A stretch of DNA of 64,000 bases from positions 219,443-283,442 of the forward strand of contig KL370879.1 in assembly GCA_000702245.1 (NCBI GenBank), written 5' to 3'. Origin of the DNA: Lachnospiraceae bacterium C6A11 (lineage in GTDB: Bacteria > Bacillota > Clostridia > Lachnospirales > Lachnospiraceae). Below the pieces are notes generated by a model that did not search any database, was not told where the DNA came from, and worked only from the letters and a program-made list of their open reading frames with translations. Positions 50,416 through 60,300 of this stretch are shown piece after piece; positions within the stretch are counted from its first letter, which is position 1; each line of letters opens with the position of its first letter. A program made the position numbers and the translations under genes.

Positions 50416-51315
50416 TCACACGCATCCGCGGATCTCGGAAATATCCTCGATACCCTTGCGGATCATGAACTCCTCTATGCCCTTTACGATCTCAGCTGTG
50501 ATCGAAGGATTCCTGAAATTGGCAGTTCCGACAGCAACAGCTGTAGCTCCCGCCATGATAAACTCGATAGCATCCTCGGCAGAATCAATACCGCCCATAC
50601 CGATGATCGGTATATTTACTGTCTTTGCAGCCTGATAAACCATTCTTACGGCTATCGGCTTGATGGCAGGTCCGGAAACACCGCCCGTCTTATTTGCAAG
50701 CGCAAAGCAGCGTCTCTCGATATCTATCTTCATGCCTGTAAGTGTATTTATAAGTGAGATGGCATCTGCACCGCCCTCCTCAGCCGCTCTGGCCATAACC
50801 GTAATATCGGTTACATTCGGACTGAGCTTCATGATGATAGGCTGTTTAGCCGCCTTCTTAACTGCGGTCGTGATGTCGTAAAGCGCTTTCGGATCCTGAC
50901 CGAAGGCAATTCCGCCCTCCTTAACGTTAGGGCAGGAAACATTTATCTCCAGAAGATCTGCCGGTGAGTCAGCAAGCTTCTCCACAACATCGACATAATC
51001 CTCCTTCGAACGTCCGCAGACATTAACGATTATCTTTGTATCCTGCTTTGCAAGGAACGGAAGATCTCTCGATAGGAAGGTGTCTATTCCCGGATTCTGA
51101 AGGCCGACTGCATTCATCATTCCGCAGTCTGTCTCTGCGATACGAGGTGTAGGATTGCCCTCCCATGGAACGTTGGCAACACCCTTGGTAGTAACCGCTC
51201 CAAGCACGCTCAGATCAACAAAATCAGCGTATTCCATGCCTGAACCGAAGGTTCCCGATGCAACTGTTACAGGGTTCTTCATCTCAACTCCTGCAATATT
51301 TACCGACATATTCAT
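50416..51315 (-). CDS. pyrD: Dihydroorotate dehydrogenase, class 1B catalytic subunit
   Basis: A 299-residue FMN enzyme that oxidises dihydroorotate to orotate in pyrimidine synthesis, passing electrons to NAD+ through PyrK. The catalytic Cys is in EINVSCPNVKEGG (Ser in class 2). It also has ASGTFGSG, GAVTTKG and MGGIDSAEDA. The start overlaps the pyrK stop (TGATG). Partner PyrK lies just upstream. Confidence 0.96.
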   Translation of the reverse strand: MNMSVNIAGVEMKNPVTVASGTFGSGMEYADFVDLSVLGAVTTKGVANVPWEGNPTPRIAETDCGMMNAVGLQNPGIDTFLSRDLPFLAKQDTKIIVNVCGRSKEDYVDVVEKLADSPADLLEINVSCPNVKEGGIAFGQDPKALYDITTAVKKAAKQPIIMKLSPNVTDITVMARAAEEGGADAISLINTLTGMKIDIERRCFALANKTGGVSGPAIKPIAVRMVYQAAKTVNIPIIGMGGIDSAEDAIEFIMAGATAVAVGTANFRNPSITAEIVKGIEEFMIRKGIEDISEIRGCV

Positions 51316-52151
51316 CAGAGATTCACCTCCTCAGCATAAAATACAGGTCCGTCCTTACATATTCTCTTATTCTTAACCTTTGAATGGTCGTCAACTTCCT
51401 CCGTCTTAACAACACAGGCAAGACACGCACCGATTCCGCAGGCCATTCTCTCCTCAAGCGATATCTGAGCCTTGATACCGTTCTCTACAGCATAGCTCTT
51501 GATACCTCTAAGCATCTGTGTAGGTCCGCAGGCATATATCATATCACCTGTGATGCCGTATTCCTTGATGCCGTCGATTACATTTCCCTTTACTCCGGCA
51601 GCACCGTTATCACTGGTAATATAAACCTCTGAATACTGCTCAAATTCCGGAACCAGAAATGTATTATCGTCCCTGAAACCGAGAACAGTCTTGATATTAC
51701 TCTTAGGAACTCCTGCTTCACTTAAGCTTTTGGCAAGGTAAAGCATAGGAGGGATGCCTATTCCACCACCAAGAAGGATGTGGTTACCGGTTGCATCAGC
51801 TCCCGCCATAGCAGCTTCGCCATTAACTTCAGCTGAAGCATTCGGAAGATCGTAGCCCTTACCGAGAGGTCCTACAACCTCAACCGTCTCACCTTCCTTA
51901 AGCTTTGAGAACTCTCTTGTTCCCTCGCCGGCGATTCTGAAAACTATCCTCATAGTCTTCGCAGCCTTGTCCACATCGCAGATGCTTATAGGACGTGGGA
52001 GCATCCTGCTCTTTTCCTTCGAATATAAGTCGATGAACTGTCCCGGAACCGCATACTCAGCTATCTCTCCCACTTCAAGGAGAAGGCTGAATATTTCCGG
52101 CTGAAGTTCTTCATTCTTTAATACTGTTGCAGTGTATTTTATCTTATCCAT
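51315..52151 (-). CDS. pyrK: Dihydroorotate dehydrogenase electron-transfer subunit
   Basis: A 278-residue FAD and [2Fe-2S] protein that passes electrons from PyrD to NAD+. The FAD motif is RPISICDV, the NAD segment is LLGGGIGIPP, and the iron-sulfur ligands are in MACGIGACLACVVK with a last Cys in RICKDGPVF. A short Ala/Gly-rich insertion (around residues 105-120, ASAEVNGEAAMAGADATG) precedes LLGGG. I start at ATG 52151 (GAGG five bases upstream); an earlier ATG has no site. Confidence 0.94.
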   Translation of the reverse strand: MDKIKYTATVLKNEELQPEIFSLLLEVGEIAEYAVPGQFIDLYSKEKSRMLPRPISICDVDKAAKTMRIVFRIAGEGTREFSKLKEGETVEVVGPLGKGYDLPNASAEVNGEAAMAGADATGNHILLGGGIGIPPMLYLAKSLSEAGVPKSNIKTVLGFRDDNTFLVPEFEQYSEVYITSDNGAAGVKGNVIDGIKEYGITGDMIYACGPTQMLRGIKSYAVENGIKAQISLEERMACGIGACLACVVKTEEVDDHSKVKNKRICKDGPVFYAEEVNL

Positions 52152-52261
52152 TCCAACCTCTTTCATAACTGACACTACTCACCGAACCACATACCGCAAT
52201 CCATCCACTGAGCTGTGTAAAATCACAGTCCTGCATCGAATAGCGTCAAAAATACAAATAA

Positions 52262-53188
52262 TTACAGTCCAACTGCTGTACGGATATCAAGAAGCATATC
52301 CTCCACAGCCGCTCTTGAAGCATCAGCAAAGTTCTCGCTGCTGAAACGCTCCTTATACTTATCATTCTTATAAGCTGCGATTATGCCTCTTGAAGAGTTA
52401 ACGATCGCACCAAGCTTATCTTCGTTGAAGAAGGCCTTAAGGTCACTTCCCTTACCGCCCTGAGCGCCGTAGCCCGGAACAAGTATAAGAGTTCTTGGCA
52501 TGATCTTACGAAGCTTCTCGCCCATCTCAGGATATGTTGCGCCAACAACGGCACCAACGTAGCTGTAGCTATCTCCCATGAACTCATCGCCCCACTCACG
52601 AACCTTCTCGCCTACTATCTCGTAGAGCGGTGTACCATCGATCAGTCTGTCCTGGAACTCGCCGGAAGAAGGATTTGAAGTCTTAACAAGAACAAATATA
52701 CCCTTATTTCTCTCCTTGCATACATCGATAAAAGGCTTAACTCCGTCGCTTCCGAGATATGGATTGACAGTTGCGAAGTCCTCATCAAAAGGAACGAGCT
52801 TCTCGCCCTCGATCTCAACACTTCCGAGATGTCCGATAGCATAAGCAGCACTTGTTGAACCGATATCGCCCCTCTTAACATCACCTATTATCACAAGATC
52901 CTTAGACTTAGCATAATCAACAGTCCTCTTAAAAGCTGCAACGCCCGGAACACCGAACTGCTCGTACATTGCTATCTGCGGCTTAACTGCCGGTATAAGA
53001 TCGTATGTTGTATCTATAATCGCCTTATTAAACTGAAATACAGCTTCAGCTGCCGCATCCAGAGTCTTACCGTACTCTGCAACCGCAGCCTTCATGATAT
53101 GCTCCGGTATCATAGAAAGGTTAGGATCAAGTCCTACAACTATCGGCGCATTCTTCTTTTTGATCTCAGTCATCAGCTTGTTTATCAT
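52262..53188 (-). CDS. pyrF: Orotidine-5'-phosphate decarboxylase
   Basis: A 308-residue enzyme that makes UMP. It has the catalytic VIIGDVKRGDIG and belongs to the longer (about 280-310 residue) group 2 family, with VGLDPNLSMIP at the N-terminus and SSRGIIAAY at the C-terminus. Start with AAGGAG. First gene of the pyrF-pyrK-pyrD unit; pyrK follows after 110 bases. Confidence 0.95.
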   Translation of the reverse strand: MINKLMTEIKKKNAPIVVGLDPNLSMIPEHIMKAAVAEYGKTLDAAAEAVFQFNKAIIDTTYDLIPAVKPQIAMYEQFGVPGVAAFKRTVDYAKSKDLVIIGDVKRGDIGSTSAAYAIGHLGSVEIEGEKLVPFDEDFATVNPYLGSDGVKPFIDVCKERNKGIFVLVKTSNPSSGEFQDRLIDGTPLYEIVGEKVREWGDEFMGDSYSYVGAVVGATYPEMGEKLRKIMPRTLILVPGYGAQGGKGSDLKAFFNEDKLGAIVNSSRGIIAAYKNDKYKERFSSENFADASRAAVEDMLLDIRTAVGL

Positions 53189-53248
53189 ATCTGTATCTCC
53201 TTAAAAATATATTATTCATCAACCTGTCATTATGGACGCAAAGCATCC

Positions 53249-53276
53249 CTTATAACGCTACGAATCATTGTAACAA
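53249..53276 (-). promoter_or_regulatory. Predicted promoter of the pyrFKD unit
   Basis: Minus strand -35 TTGTTA (53271-53276), 16-base spacer, -10 TATAAG (53249-53254). I saw no PyrR-type leader. Confidence 0.45.
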
Positions 53277-53291
53277 AATCAGGGGCATGTT

Positions 53292-54044
53292 TCAAGATTT
53301 CAAACACCAGTATTCCATATATTTCCTTAAGTTTTTTCTTCCCAGCTCGGTGATGCTTATCTCTTTATCGCACTCCACAAGCGTTATGGTTTTCTTCTTT
53401 CTATCAATCCTCTCCACATTTTGCATATTTACTATGTTTGAACGGTTACAGTAAAGCATCTCCGAATTATCGAGATGACCTATCAGCTTCTTCAGTTCAC
53501 GCTTCGGAAGGGAAATCTCGCCTATGTCTTTAAGATATACGACATCGTATTTGCTGTGGACCTCTATCATGAGGATATTATCCTTACGGACCTTGTAGAA
53601 GGAGTCCTCTATCGCAAGGTGTATATAGCCATTCCTTCTCTCCCTCTCGCGCATATCGCCAAGCCCGCACTTTAGCGTAAGCTCTCTGATATCCTCCTTA
53701 AACTCATCCCTATCGAAAGGATACTCATAAAACTTATAGCAATGATAATCCTTGTAGGCGATCAGTTCCTTATCGATCAGGTCTGAAACAACGATCACAT
53801 ACGCATCAAAATACCTTTCAGTCTTCCTGATACATCTTAGAAACCGCAGCCCATCCATATCTCCGGTTCTTTTGTCGGAATGCAGCCCGATAACGAAGAG
53901 GTCAATCTCATGTGACAACATCAGCCTTACGGCCTCTTCCACTGTCGCGCATTGATAAAGCTCCGCGCTGTTTTCGCTTCCCATGATAAGTCCGCTTATC
54001 ATGTCATTTCTTCTTGTAAAAACCTCTAAAACAAGAATCCTCAT
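53292..54044 (-). CDS. LytTR-type DNA-binding protein with degenerate receiver domain
   Basis: A 250-residue regulator starting MRILVLEVFTRRND (ATG 54044; the 110 codons before it are Arg/His-rich read-through of other sequence). The C-terminal about 100 residues are LytTR: FYKVRKDNILMIEVHSKYDVVYL, LPKRELKKLI, NRSNIVNMQNVERID. The N-terminal domain looks like a receiver (IDLFVIGLHSDKRTGDMDGLRFLR), but the phospho-acceptor Asp position is Gly and the Lys-Pro pair is Tyr-Pro. So it should not be phosphorylated the usual way. It follows a PBP gene and has a terminator before it. Confidence 0.8.
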   Translation of the reverse strand: MRILVLEVFTRRNDMISGLIMGSENSAELYQCATVEEAVRLMLSHEIDLFVIGLHSDKRTGDMDGLRFLRCIRKTERYFDAYVIVVSDLIDKELIAYKDYHCYKFYEYPFDRDEFKEDIRELTLKCGLGDMRERERRNGYIHLAIEDSFYKVRKDNILMIEVHSKYDVVYLKDIGEISLPKRELKKLIGHLDNSEMLYCNRSNIVNMQNVERIDRKKKTITLVECDKEISITELGRKNLRKYMEYWCLKS

Positions 54045-54160
54045 ATACTTGTCCCGGAAAAACTGCAAAACCGGAATCCCCCTTTCCTTAGTTTTGCTTT
54101 TTATTAAATACAGTTTTTGGCTATCCGGCCCCCTTAAAGCCGAATGTCTATCTATCACAA

Positions 54161-54185
54161 AGGACCCAGGTAAAACCTGAGTCCT
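54161..54185 (-). terminator. Terminator-like hairpin after the PBP gene
   Basis: Minus-strand 11-bp stem AGGACTCAGGT / ACCTGGGTCCT with a TTT loop; the T/G pair forms only in minus-strand RNA. The tail (TTGTGATAG) is poor. Confidence 0.55.
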
Positions 54186-54192
54186 ATTATGA

Positions 54193-57111
54193 TCATTCTC
54201 CGCCTTCGCCGCCTTCACCTGGATTTTCAGGTGGTGGTCCTTCCGTAGGAGCCTCCGTAGGAGCTTCCGTCGGTGCTTCTGTCGTCGCCTCCGTAGGCTG
54301 TTCCGTAGGTGGTGGTGCCTGCGTTGTCGGCTGATCAGACTCAAATACCGCATTGATCGTATGACCTCTGTCAAGATTCTGGAATGCGTACTGATTTACC
54401 GCGCCCACGCTCTTTCCATCCACAAGAACATCCTTAATATGATATCCTGCATTCGGAGTAATATATATAGTTACTGTTGCCTTCATAGGAGCTGAAACAG
54501 TACCCGAAATTGTACCGCCTTCACCTGCCGAGGTCTTGATTATCGGATTACCGGCCTCATCAAGGCCAAGCTGCTCCTTCGAAAGGTGCTTATCACATAT
54601 TGAATCAAATATCGTGTCGTCATACTGGAAGTCAGCTTCCTGTATGGTCTTCTTTCCGGTTTCCGGATCAGTTGTAACAATATATTCCTTGGCATTCGGA
54701 CAGGTGTCGGTTGCTATCTTGTGAGTTTCCTCACAGATCTTAACTGTAATATGTCCCTTACACCTTGTTGTAGGAATACTGTCTTCTGCACAGTAGTCAG
54801 AATGTGTCGGACAACCCTCTGAAGGAAGCTCACCCGTAAGCTTACATACAGTTACGGTCGTGATTCCGTCCGGTCTCTCCATGATATCCTTATCGAGATC
54901 CCAGTTCTCACTCTCGCAGATCTTGTCCATTACATCCCTCCACATGTATTTGTGGTAGGTCTGATCACCAAGTCTAACGTTCATATCATAGCCGTACCAA
55001 ACCGATGCGGTATAATATGCTGTCATTCCGCAGAACCAGAGGTCGTAGGTACTTGAAGTCGTACCTGTCTTACCGGCGCAGACTGCTCCGCTTTCAAGTC
55101 TTGCAGGAGTACCTGTACCTGAAGTAACAACGTCCTTCATACAGTCGATGAGCATCCAGGCTGTTGTAGCCTTCATGACTCTCTCTGATCTGTCTTTAGG
55201 ATTTGTATTATCAATAACAACGTTTCCGTCGTGGTCGATAACCTTTGAATAATATACCGGCTTGATGTAAACACCGCCGTTGGCTATGCTTGCATAAGCC
55301 GCAGTGATCTCAAGGTTTGTTACACCGTAGGTAAGACCACCAAGTGCAAGTGACTGGTTGATATCCGAAACAACGTCACCACTGCTCCACAACTCTTCAT
55401 CAACAAGCGTTGTGAAACCAAGCTTATTAACGTGCTCGAAGCACTTCTCCGGCGTTGTAAGAGTAAGCGTCTTAACCGCGATGATATTCATCGAATCTCT
55501 GATACCGTCTCTTATCGAAGCATCGCCTCGATATCCGCCGTACCAGTTTGAAACATCTCCGCCGTCGATGTATTTGTAAGGTTCATCCTTCTGTGTGAAG
55601 GCAAGGTTTCCACCCTCCTCAAGGTAAGGCATGAATGATGCAAGAACCTTGAAAGTTGAACCCGGCTGTCTCATACCCATCGTAGCTCTGTCGAAGGTAA
55701 GGTTTCCGGACTTCTCGCCACGTCCACCAAATATAGCCTTAACATAGCCCGTATGCTGGTCGATGACTGTCATGGTTGACTGAGGCTGCGGAGAAATAAC
55801 AAAGCTTTCGCTGTCATAGAATGCTCCGGTCTTGTCGATCATCGCTTCGATGAACTTGTCCGCCGCTGCTCTCGCAGTATCCTTACTGCTGTAAATACTG
55901 TTATATGTCGGATCTCCTGTCTGCTCTCTGTAGTAAGAAAGAAGATCGTTTGTATCATAGTTGTATAAGGTGACGCCATCTGAGCCCCTCAGAGTCAGAA
56001 GGTATTCAAGGCCGACCGAAGTAGAGTCCGGATAATAGTCCGGATCACTCATGACTGTTTCACAGATTCTCTGGATTGAACGGTCCTGAACCGAATATAT
56101 GCTGTAACCGCCGGTGTAAAGCTCGTTGTAAGCCTCCGCCTCGGTCATATCGTACATTTCCATGAACTGCTTAGCGAGTTCAGTGATGATCATATCAGTA
56201 TAATAAGAATTGTAGGTCGCATTATCGTCCTTAACCTTCTTAACCGCCTTAATCCTTTCGTAAACAGGATCATCGAGACATTTCTGATATTCGGCCTCAT
56301 CGATATATCCAAGCTCCTTCATCTTCTTAAGAACGAGCTTTCTTCTCTTCGCATTCTCCTCAGGGTACACCGTCGGATCATACTGGTAAGGGTTCTGAGT
56401 GATACCTGCGATTACTGCTGCCTCTGAGATAGTCAGATTTGAGCACTTCTTATCAAAATACGCCTGCGATGCAGCCTCGACACCATTAACACCATGTCCG
56501 AGGTAGATAGTATTCAGATAATACTCAAGTATTTGTTTCTTACTGTATTTTTTCTCGAGCTCAACCGCCAGCGACTGCTCCTGAATCTTACGTTCAACAG
56601 TCTGCAGGAAGGTCGTCTCGTCTGCACCTACATTAAATACGTGGTTCTTGATGAGCTGCTGGGTTATGGTACTCGCACCTTCATCGAACTTACCTGAAAG
56701 CATTCTGACAGATACACGGAGGATACCTCTGATATCGATACCATTGTGCTCCCAGAATCTCTCATCCTCTATCGAAACAAATGCGTCGATGAGGCACTTA
56801 GGAATTTCATCATAATATACATAAATTCTGTTGGAATTGGCCATCGAAAGCGATGTATTGACTGTACCATTTGAGTTATAAATGGTACTCTTGAAGCCCT
56901 TCGGCTTTATGCTGATCTTGTTGATATCAGGGGAGTTGTCAAGTATTCCCTTCATCATACCGAAACCGGCACCGGCACAAACAACTACTATAAATACAAA
57001 TGCCACAAGCACCAGCTTGAAAAGATTTATAAAAAGCTTTCTTGAGTATCTCTGAGATCTGGATACGAGTTTTTCCTTTATCTTCTCTGCACCATGTTTA
57101 CTGTAGATCAC
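54193..57111 (-). CDS. Class A penicillin-binding protein (PBP1A-like) with repeat and Thr/Pro-rich tail
   Basis: A 972-residue bifunctional peptidoglycan synthase. A basic cytoplasmic start and one membrane segment (residues 31-52) precede the GT51 glycosyltransferase domain (EDERFWEHNGID; GASTITQQLIKN) and the transpeptidase: SxxK as GSTFKV near 497, SMN near 552, KTGT near 688. The cysteine-rich segment (about 745-800: PSEGCPTHSDYC, TRCKGH, TDTCPNAK) is typical of clostridial PBP1A. After it sits one extracellular repeat domain (GYHIKDVLVDGKSVG, F-NLDRGHTINAVF) and a tail with TEAPTEAPTEAP. The start codon lacks a strong ribosome-binding site. Confidence 0.95.
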   Translation of the reverse strand: MIYSKHGAEKIKEKLVSRSQRYSRKLFINLFKLVLVAFVFIVVVCAGAGFGMMKGILDNSPDINKISIKPKGFKSTIYNSNGTVNTSLSMANSNRIYVYYDEIPKCLIDAFVSIEDERFWEHNGIDIRGILRVSVRMLSGKFDEGASTITQQLIKNHVFNVGADETTFLQTVERKIQEQSLAVELEKKYSKKQILEYYLNTIYLGHGVNGVEAASQAYFDKKCSNLTISEAAVIAGITQNPYQYDPTVYPEENAKRRKLVLKKMKELGYIDEAEYQKCLDDPVYERIKAVKKVKDDNATYNSYYTDMIITELAKQFMEMYDMTEAEAYNELYTGGYSIYSVQDRSIQRICETVMSDPDYYPDSTSVGLEYLLTLRGSDGVTLYNYDTNDLLSYYREQTGDPTYNSIYSSKDTARAAADKFIEAMIDKTGAFYDSESFVISPQPQSTMTVIDQHTGYVKAIFGGRGEKSGNLTFDRATMGMRQPGSTFKVLASFMPYLEEGGNLAFTQKDEPYKYIDGGDVSNWYGGYRGDASIRDGIRDSMNIIAVKTLTLTTPEKCFEHVNKLGFTTLVDEELWSSGDVVSDINQSLALGGLTYGVTNLEITAAYASIANGGVYIKPVYYSKVIDHDGNVVIDNTNPKDRSERVMKATTAWMLIDCMKDVVTSGTGTPARLESGAVCAGKTGTTSSTYDLWFCGMTAYYTASVWYGYDMNVRLGDQTYHKYMWRDVMDKICESENWDLDKDIMERPDGITTVTVCKLTGELPSEGCPTHSDYCAEDSIPTTRCKGHITVKICEETHKIATDTCPNAKEYIVTTDPETGKKTIQEADFQYDDTIFDSICDKHLSKEQLGLDEAGNPIIKTSAGEGGTISGTVSAPMKATVTIYITPNAGYHIKDVLVDGKSVGAVNQYAFQNLDRGHTINAVFESDQPTTQAPPPTEQPTEATTEAPTEAPTEAPTEGPPPENPGEGGEGGE

Positions 57112-57208
57112 TTTGCTTCCTCCTGTAGTCAGCCCGGCACTCCGGACAGGCAGTTTTTATGACTTCTGCATTTGGACATACTAAGTCATTCTGCATTACA
57201 TACAGAGT

Positions 57209-57237
57209 ATTATAACAATATCGCCACTCTTTTACAA
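57209..57237 (-). promoter_or_regulatory. Predicted promoter of the PBP gene
   Basis: Minus strand -35 TTGTAA (57232-57237), 17-base spacer, -10 TATAAT (57209-57214). The -35 lies inside the hairpin listed next. Confidence 0.65.
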
Positions 57238-57247
57238 GTGGCGATAT
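57218..57247 (-). terminator. Hairpin after the 1280-residue surface protein gene
   Basis: Perfect 11-bp stem ATATCGCCACT / AGTGGCGATAT with an eight-base loop. The tail on the minus strand is TGTTATAATAC, so termination is not certain. It overlaps the PBP promoter spacer. Confidence 0.5.
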
Positions 57248-57314
57248 CTTAAATATGTATTAATGTAATTCTTCGTCGATCACAGCCGATTTCTGTGATG
57301 CTGTGTCATAAATA

Positions 57315-60300
57315 CTACTGCTCGTTCCTGTTATTTCTCTTGCGATCTGCAAGGAAGATTATTCCGGCTGCCGATAAGATCATCATAAATACAAGCATAC
57401 CTGTCTGAGTCGGATCATCCGTCTTGGCTGTCTTATCTGTATTTGTTGTTACAACGATCTTGAATTCGACCTCGGTCGTCTTACCTTCTACTACGGTACC
57501 TGTAAGAACCTCAGTTGTCGAAACCTTGTAGCCGTCAGGAACCTTCTTGATTGTGATCGTATAATCACCTACCGGAACGTCCTTCAGAGTAACTCTTCCG
57601 ACTTCATCGGTTGTGTAGGTCTTCTCTTCCTTGTCAGGATAAATAACTTCAACCTCTGCCTCAGGAACAACTCTGCTTGTTTCCTCTTCAACAACAGTGA
57701 TAACGAGATTTCCAACCTCCTTATCCGGAGTCTCCTCCTCGTCAGTTGCCGGTGTATCATCTACTGTATCTTCAGGAGTTTCATCCTCTTCTTTAGCTTC
57801 TACCGGATTCTCAACCTGGTCGAGAATATAAGGAATATCATCGCCAACCGTAACCGTTGCAGTGCTGCCGTTTGAAGCCTCAGAATCATCTCCGCCGTTT
57901 ATCACAATTCCAGGTCCTCCATTATCCTTGAGCGCTCCATCGAGAACCTTAACCTTAAGAGTAACCGTTCCTTCTTTTCCGGCCGGCACATCCTTCAGCG
58001 TCCACTTAACAACTCTTGTTGCATTGTTATATGCTCCATCATCTGACGAGCTGACATACTCTACATTGCCATCAAGCTTATCCGTGATAACAATATCAGC
58101 CTTTACATCCTTATAGTTCTTGTATGAGATTTCGTAGGTTATCTCATCATCAACCTTTACTGCGCCAAGTTTACCGGTTCCTTTGTATGGGCTTACTTCC
58201 TGTTTAACCGGTGATTCAGGAACAGGATTAATAACTTCTTCGAGTCCATATTCAGCACCATCTCCAATCTGAACTGTTGCTGTATTTTCGCCATTACTGT
58301 TCTTGCCACCGTTAACAACCTTACCCGGACCACCATTTGATTCAAGAGCACTTTCGAGCACTCTTACCGTAAGAGTAACCTTACCTTCTGCTCCGGCATC
58401 AACACCAGAAATATTCCAGGTAACCACACCATTGCTTAATTTACCACCATCAGAAGCTTCAACGAATTCAACATTTTTATCAAGCGTATCTTTGATGATC
58501 ACATCACTATCAATACTCTTATAGTTTGTGTATGAAATCTCATAAACAATCTTATCCCCGGCCTGTAAAGCACCAAGTGTACCATTACCCTCATAAGGAG
58601 CAAACTCCTTCTTAGTCGGAGGGATTACCTTGTCGTAGACGTTTCTAACATAGAATTCAAGAAACTTGTTGAATTCTGTACCATATTCACCAACAACCTC
58701 AGGGATGCTCGAATAACTGTCGGATGCATCATTAAAATCATCCGTAAAATGTCTCTTATCATTATTAGGATCGCCCTGTCTCCATACATACTCAGTTTCA
58801 ATGTAAGTATGGCTGTATTCCCAGGTGTTTCCATCTATATCCACAAATGATTGAGGAATAGTATCCTTATCCTCTGTAACATATATCATGCCCTCAGGAA
58901 TAGAGTAATCATATACCGTACCTGTACCGTTTCCGTCTTCCGTATTATCAATTACGGTTTTTTTATCATGAACCTTGGTATAACCCGTTGTATCGACAAC
59001 ATCTCCTTTGTAGCTATCGACATTCTTATCAACTACGCTATCAGGATCTCCATCCTTTTTCACATATACAGCGTGTGTAAATGTAATATCCTTAGCTGGG
59101 ATTATAGGATTTCCATCCTTATCCATTACCATGTTTTCAATCTCGATGGCGTATGGGCGAAGATTAACCGTTGATTCTCCGCTAAGGACAAAATCCATAC
59201 CGCTAGTGCCGGAATTAAGTATAACTCCGGATACATTCGGATTATCTTCCGGATTTTCTCTCTGAAGTGGCGGACATTCGTTCTTTATATCAAAATAATC
59301 AAACGTAGCTTCAACTGTTACATCACCTTTTGTAAACAGAGCATTTCCATCAGGGTCATAAAGCTGACCATATTCAGGGTGATCATACATAAATTTAACT
59401 TCAGGTTCAGTAGCGGTAACCTTATAAAGTATACGACTTTTTAATCTATTTTTAGTCCATTCAGCACTGTTAGGTACCCACGTTAAGTCAGTCCTATTTT
59501 CGGAAATATCCACCGGTTCGCAATATGCAACCTTAAAAACGCCGTCTATACGAACCTGATTTTCACTATACTTTGTAGCATTATTAGAAGAATACCCTGT
59601 GATAATAAACTGGTTTTCAAGTTTGTCGCCAGGAGTACCATCATCATTTCTTTTATATGTCTCAATCAATGCTTCTCTTAAATGCTTCTGACTTACTTCA
59701 TATTGCTGATTAACAATAAAAGACTTTACTGATTCAGGGCTATCACTGTCAACTGTCAATACCTTATTGCCATCTTTGTCATAGTAATCGCCATAAGCTA
59801 GAACAATGGTTGCCTGTACTGTATCCTTGATAGAAATATCAATATGATTGACCTGATGATTTCTTAGCATATTCAGGAGATAGGTATCATTGGGGTAGAT
59901 CATATTCTCTATAACATGGATATATGCCTTAACATCATCCGCGCTTGCCAGGTAAAACTTAACTCCATCCCCTGTTGATTCTCCACCAACAATTGTTTTC
60001 TCATCTTCATCAATAGAAAGATATTTCCCACTTGCTACTGACTGGATAGTATTTGTAACATTATCATAAAAAATCTCGCACTCATCATCAAGTCTTTCAA
60101 GTGTAGTAATTGTATTCGGCTTTACATTTTGATTTTCCTTTTTTTCTACACTGGTTACCTGTTCCTGCGATATAGCTTCTTTAGCTGATGGATCAATAAA
60201 TGTGTAGCCATTTAATGTAGCCTGATCATCTGAACCATAATCATAACCGTCAGATACATACTTCAAAACTGCCTTACCATCTTTTTTATAATAAGTCCAC

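Noticed and set aside
54045-54374. 110-codon Arg/His-rich extension of the LytTR gene
   Set aside because: It overlaps the PBP 3' end in another frame and the terminator region; its composition is that of a shadow frame.
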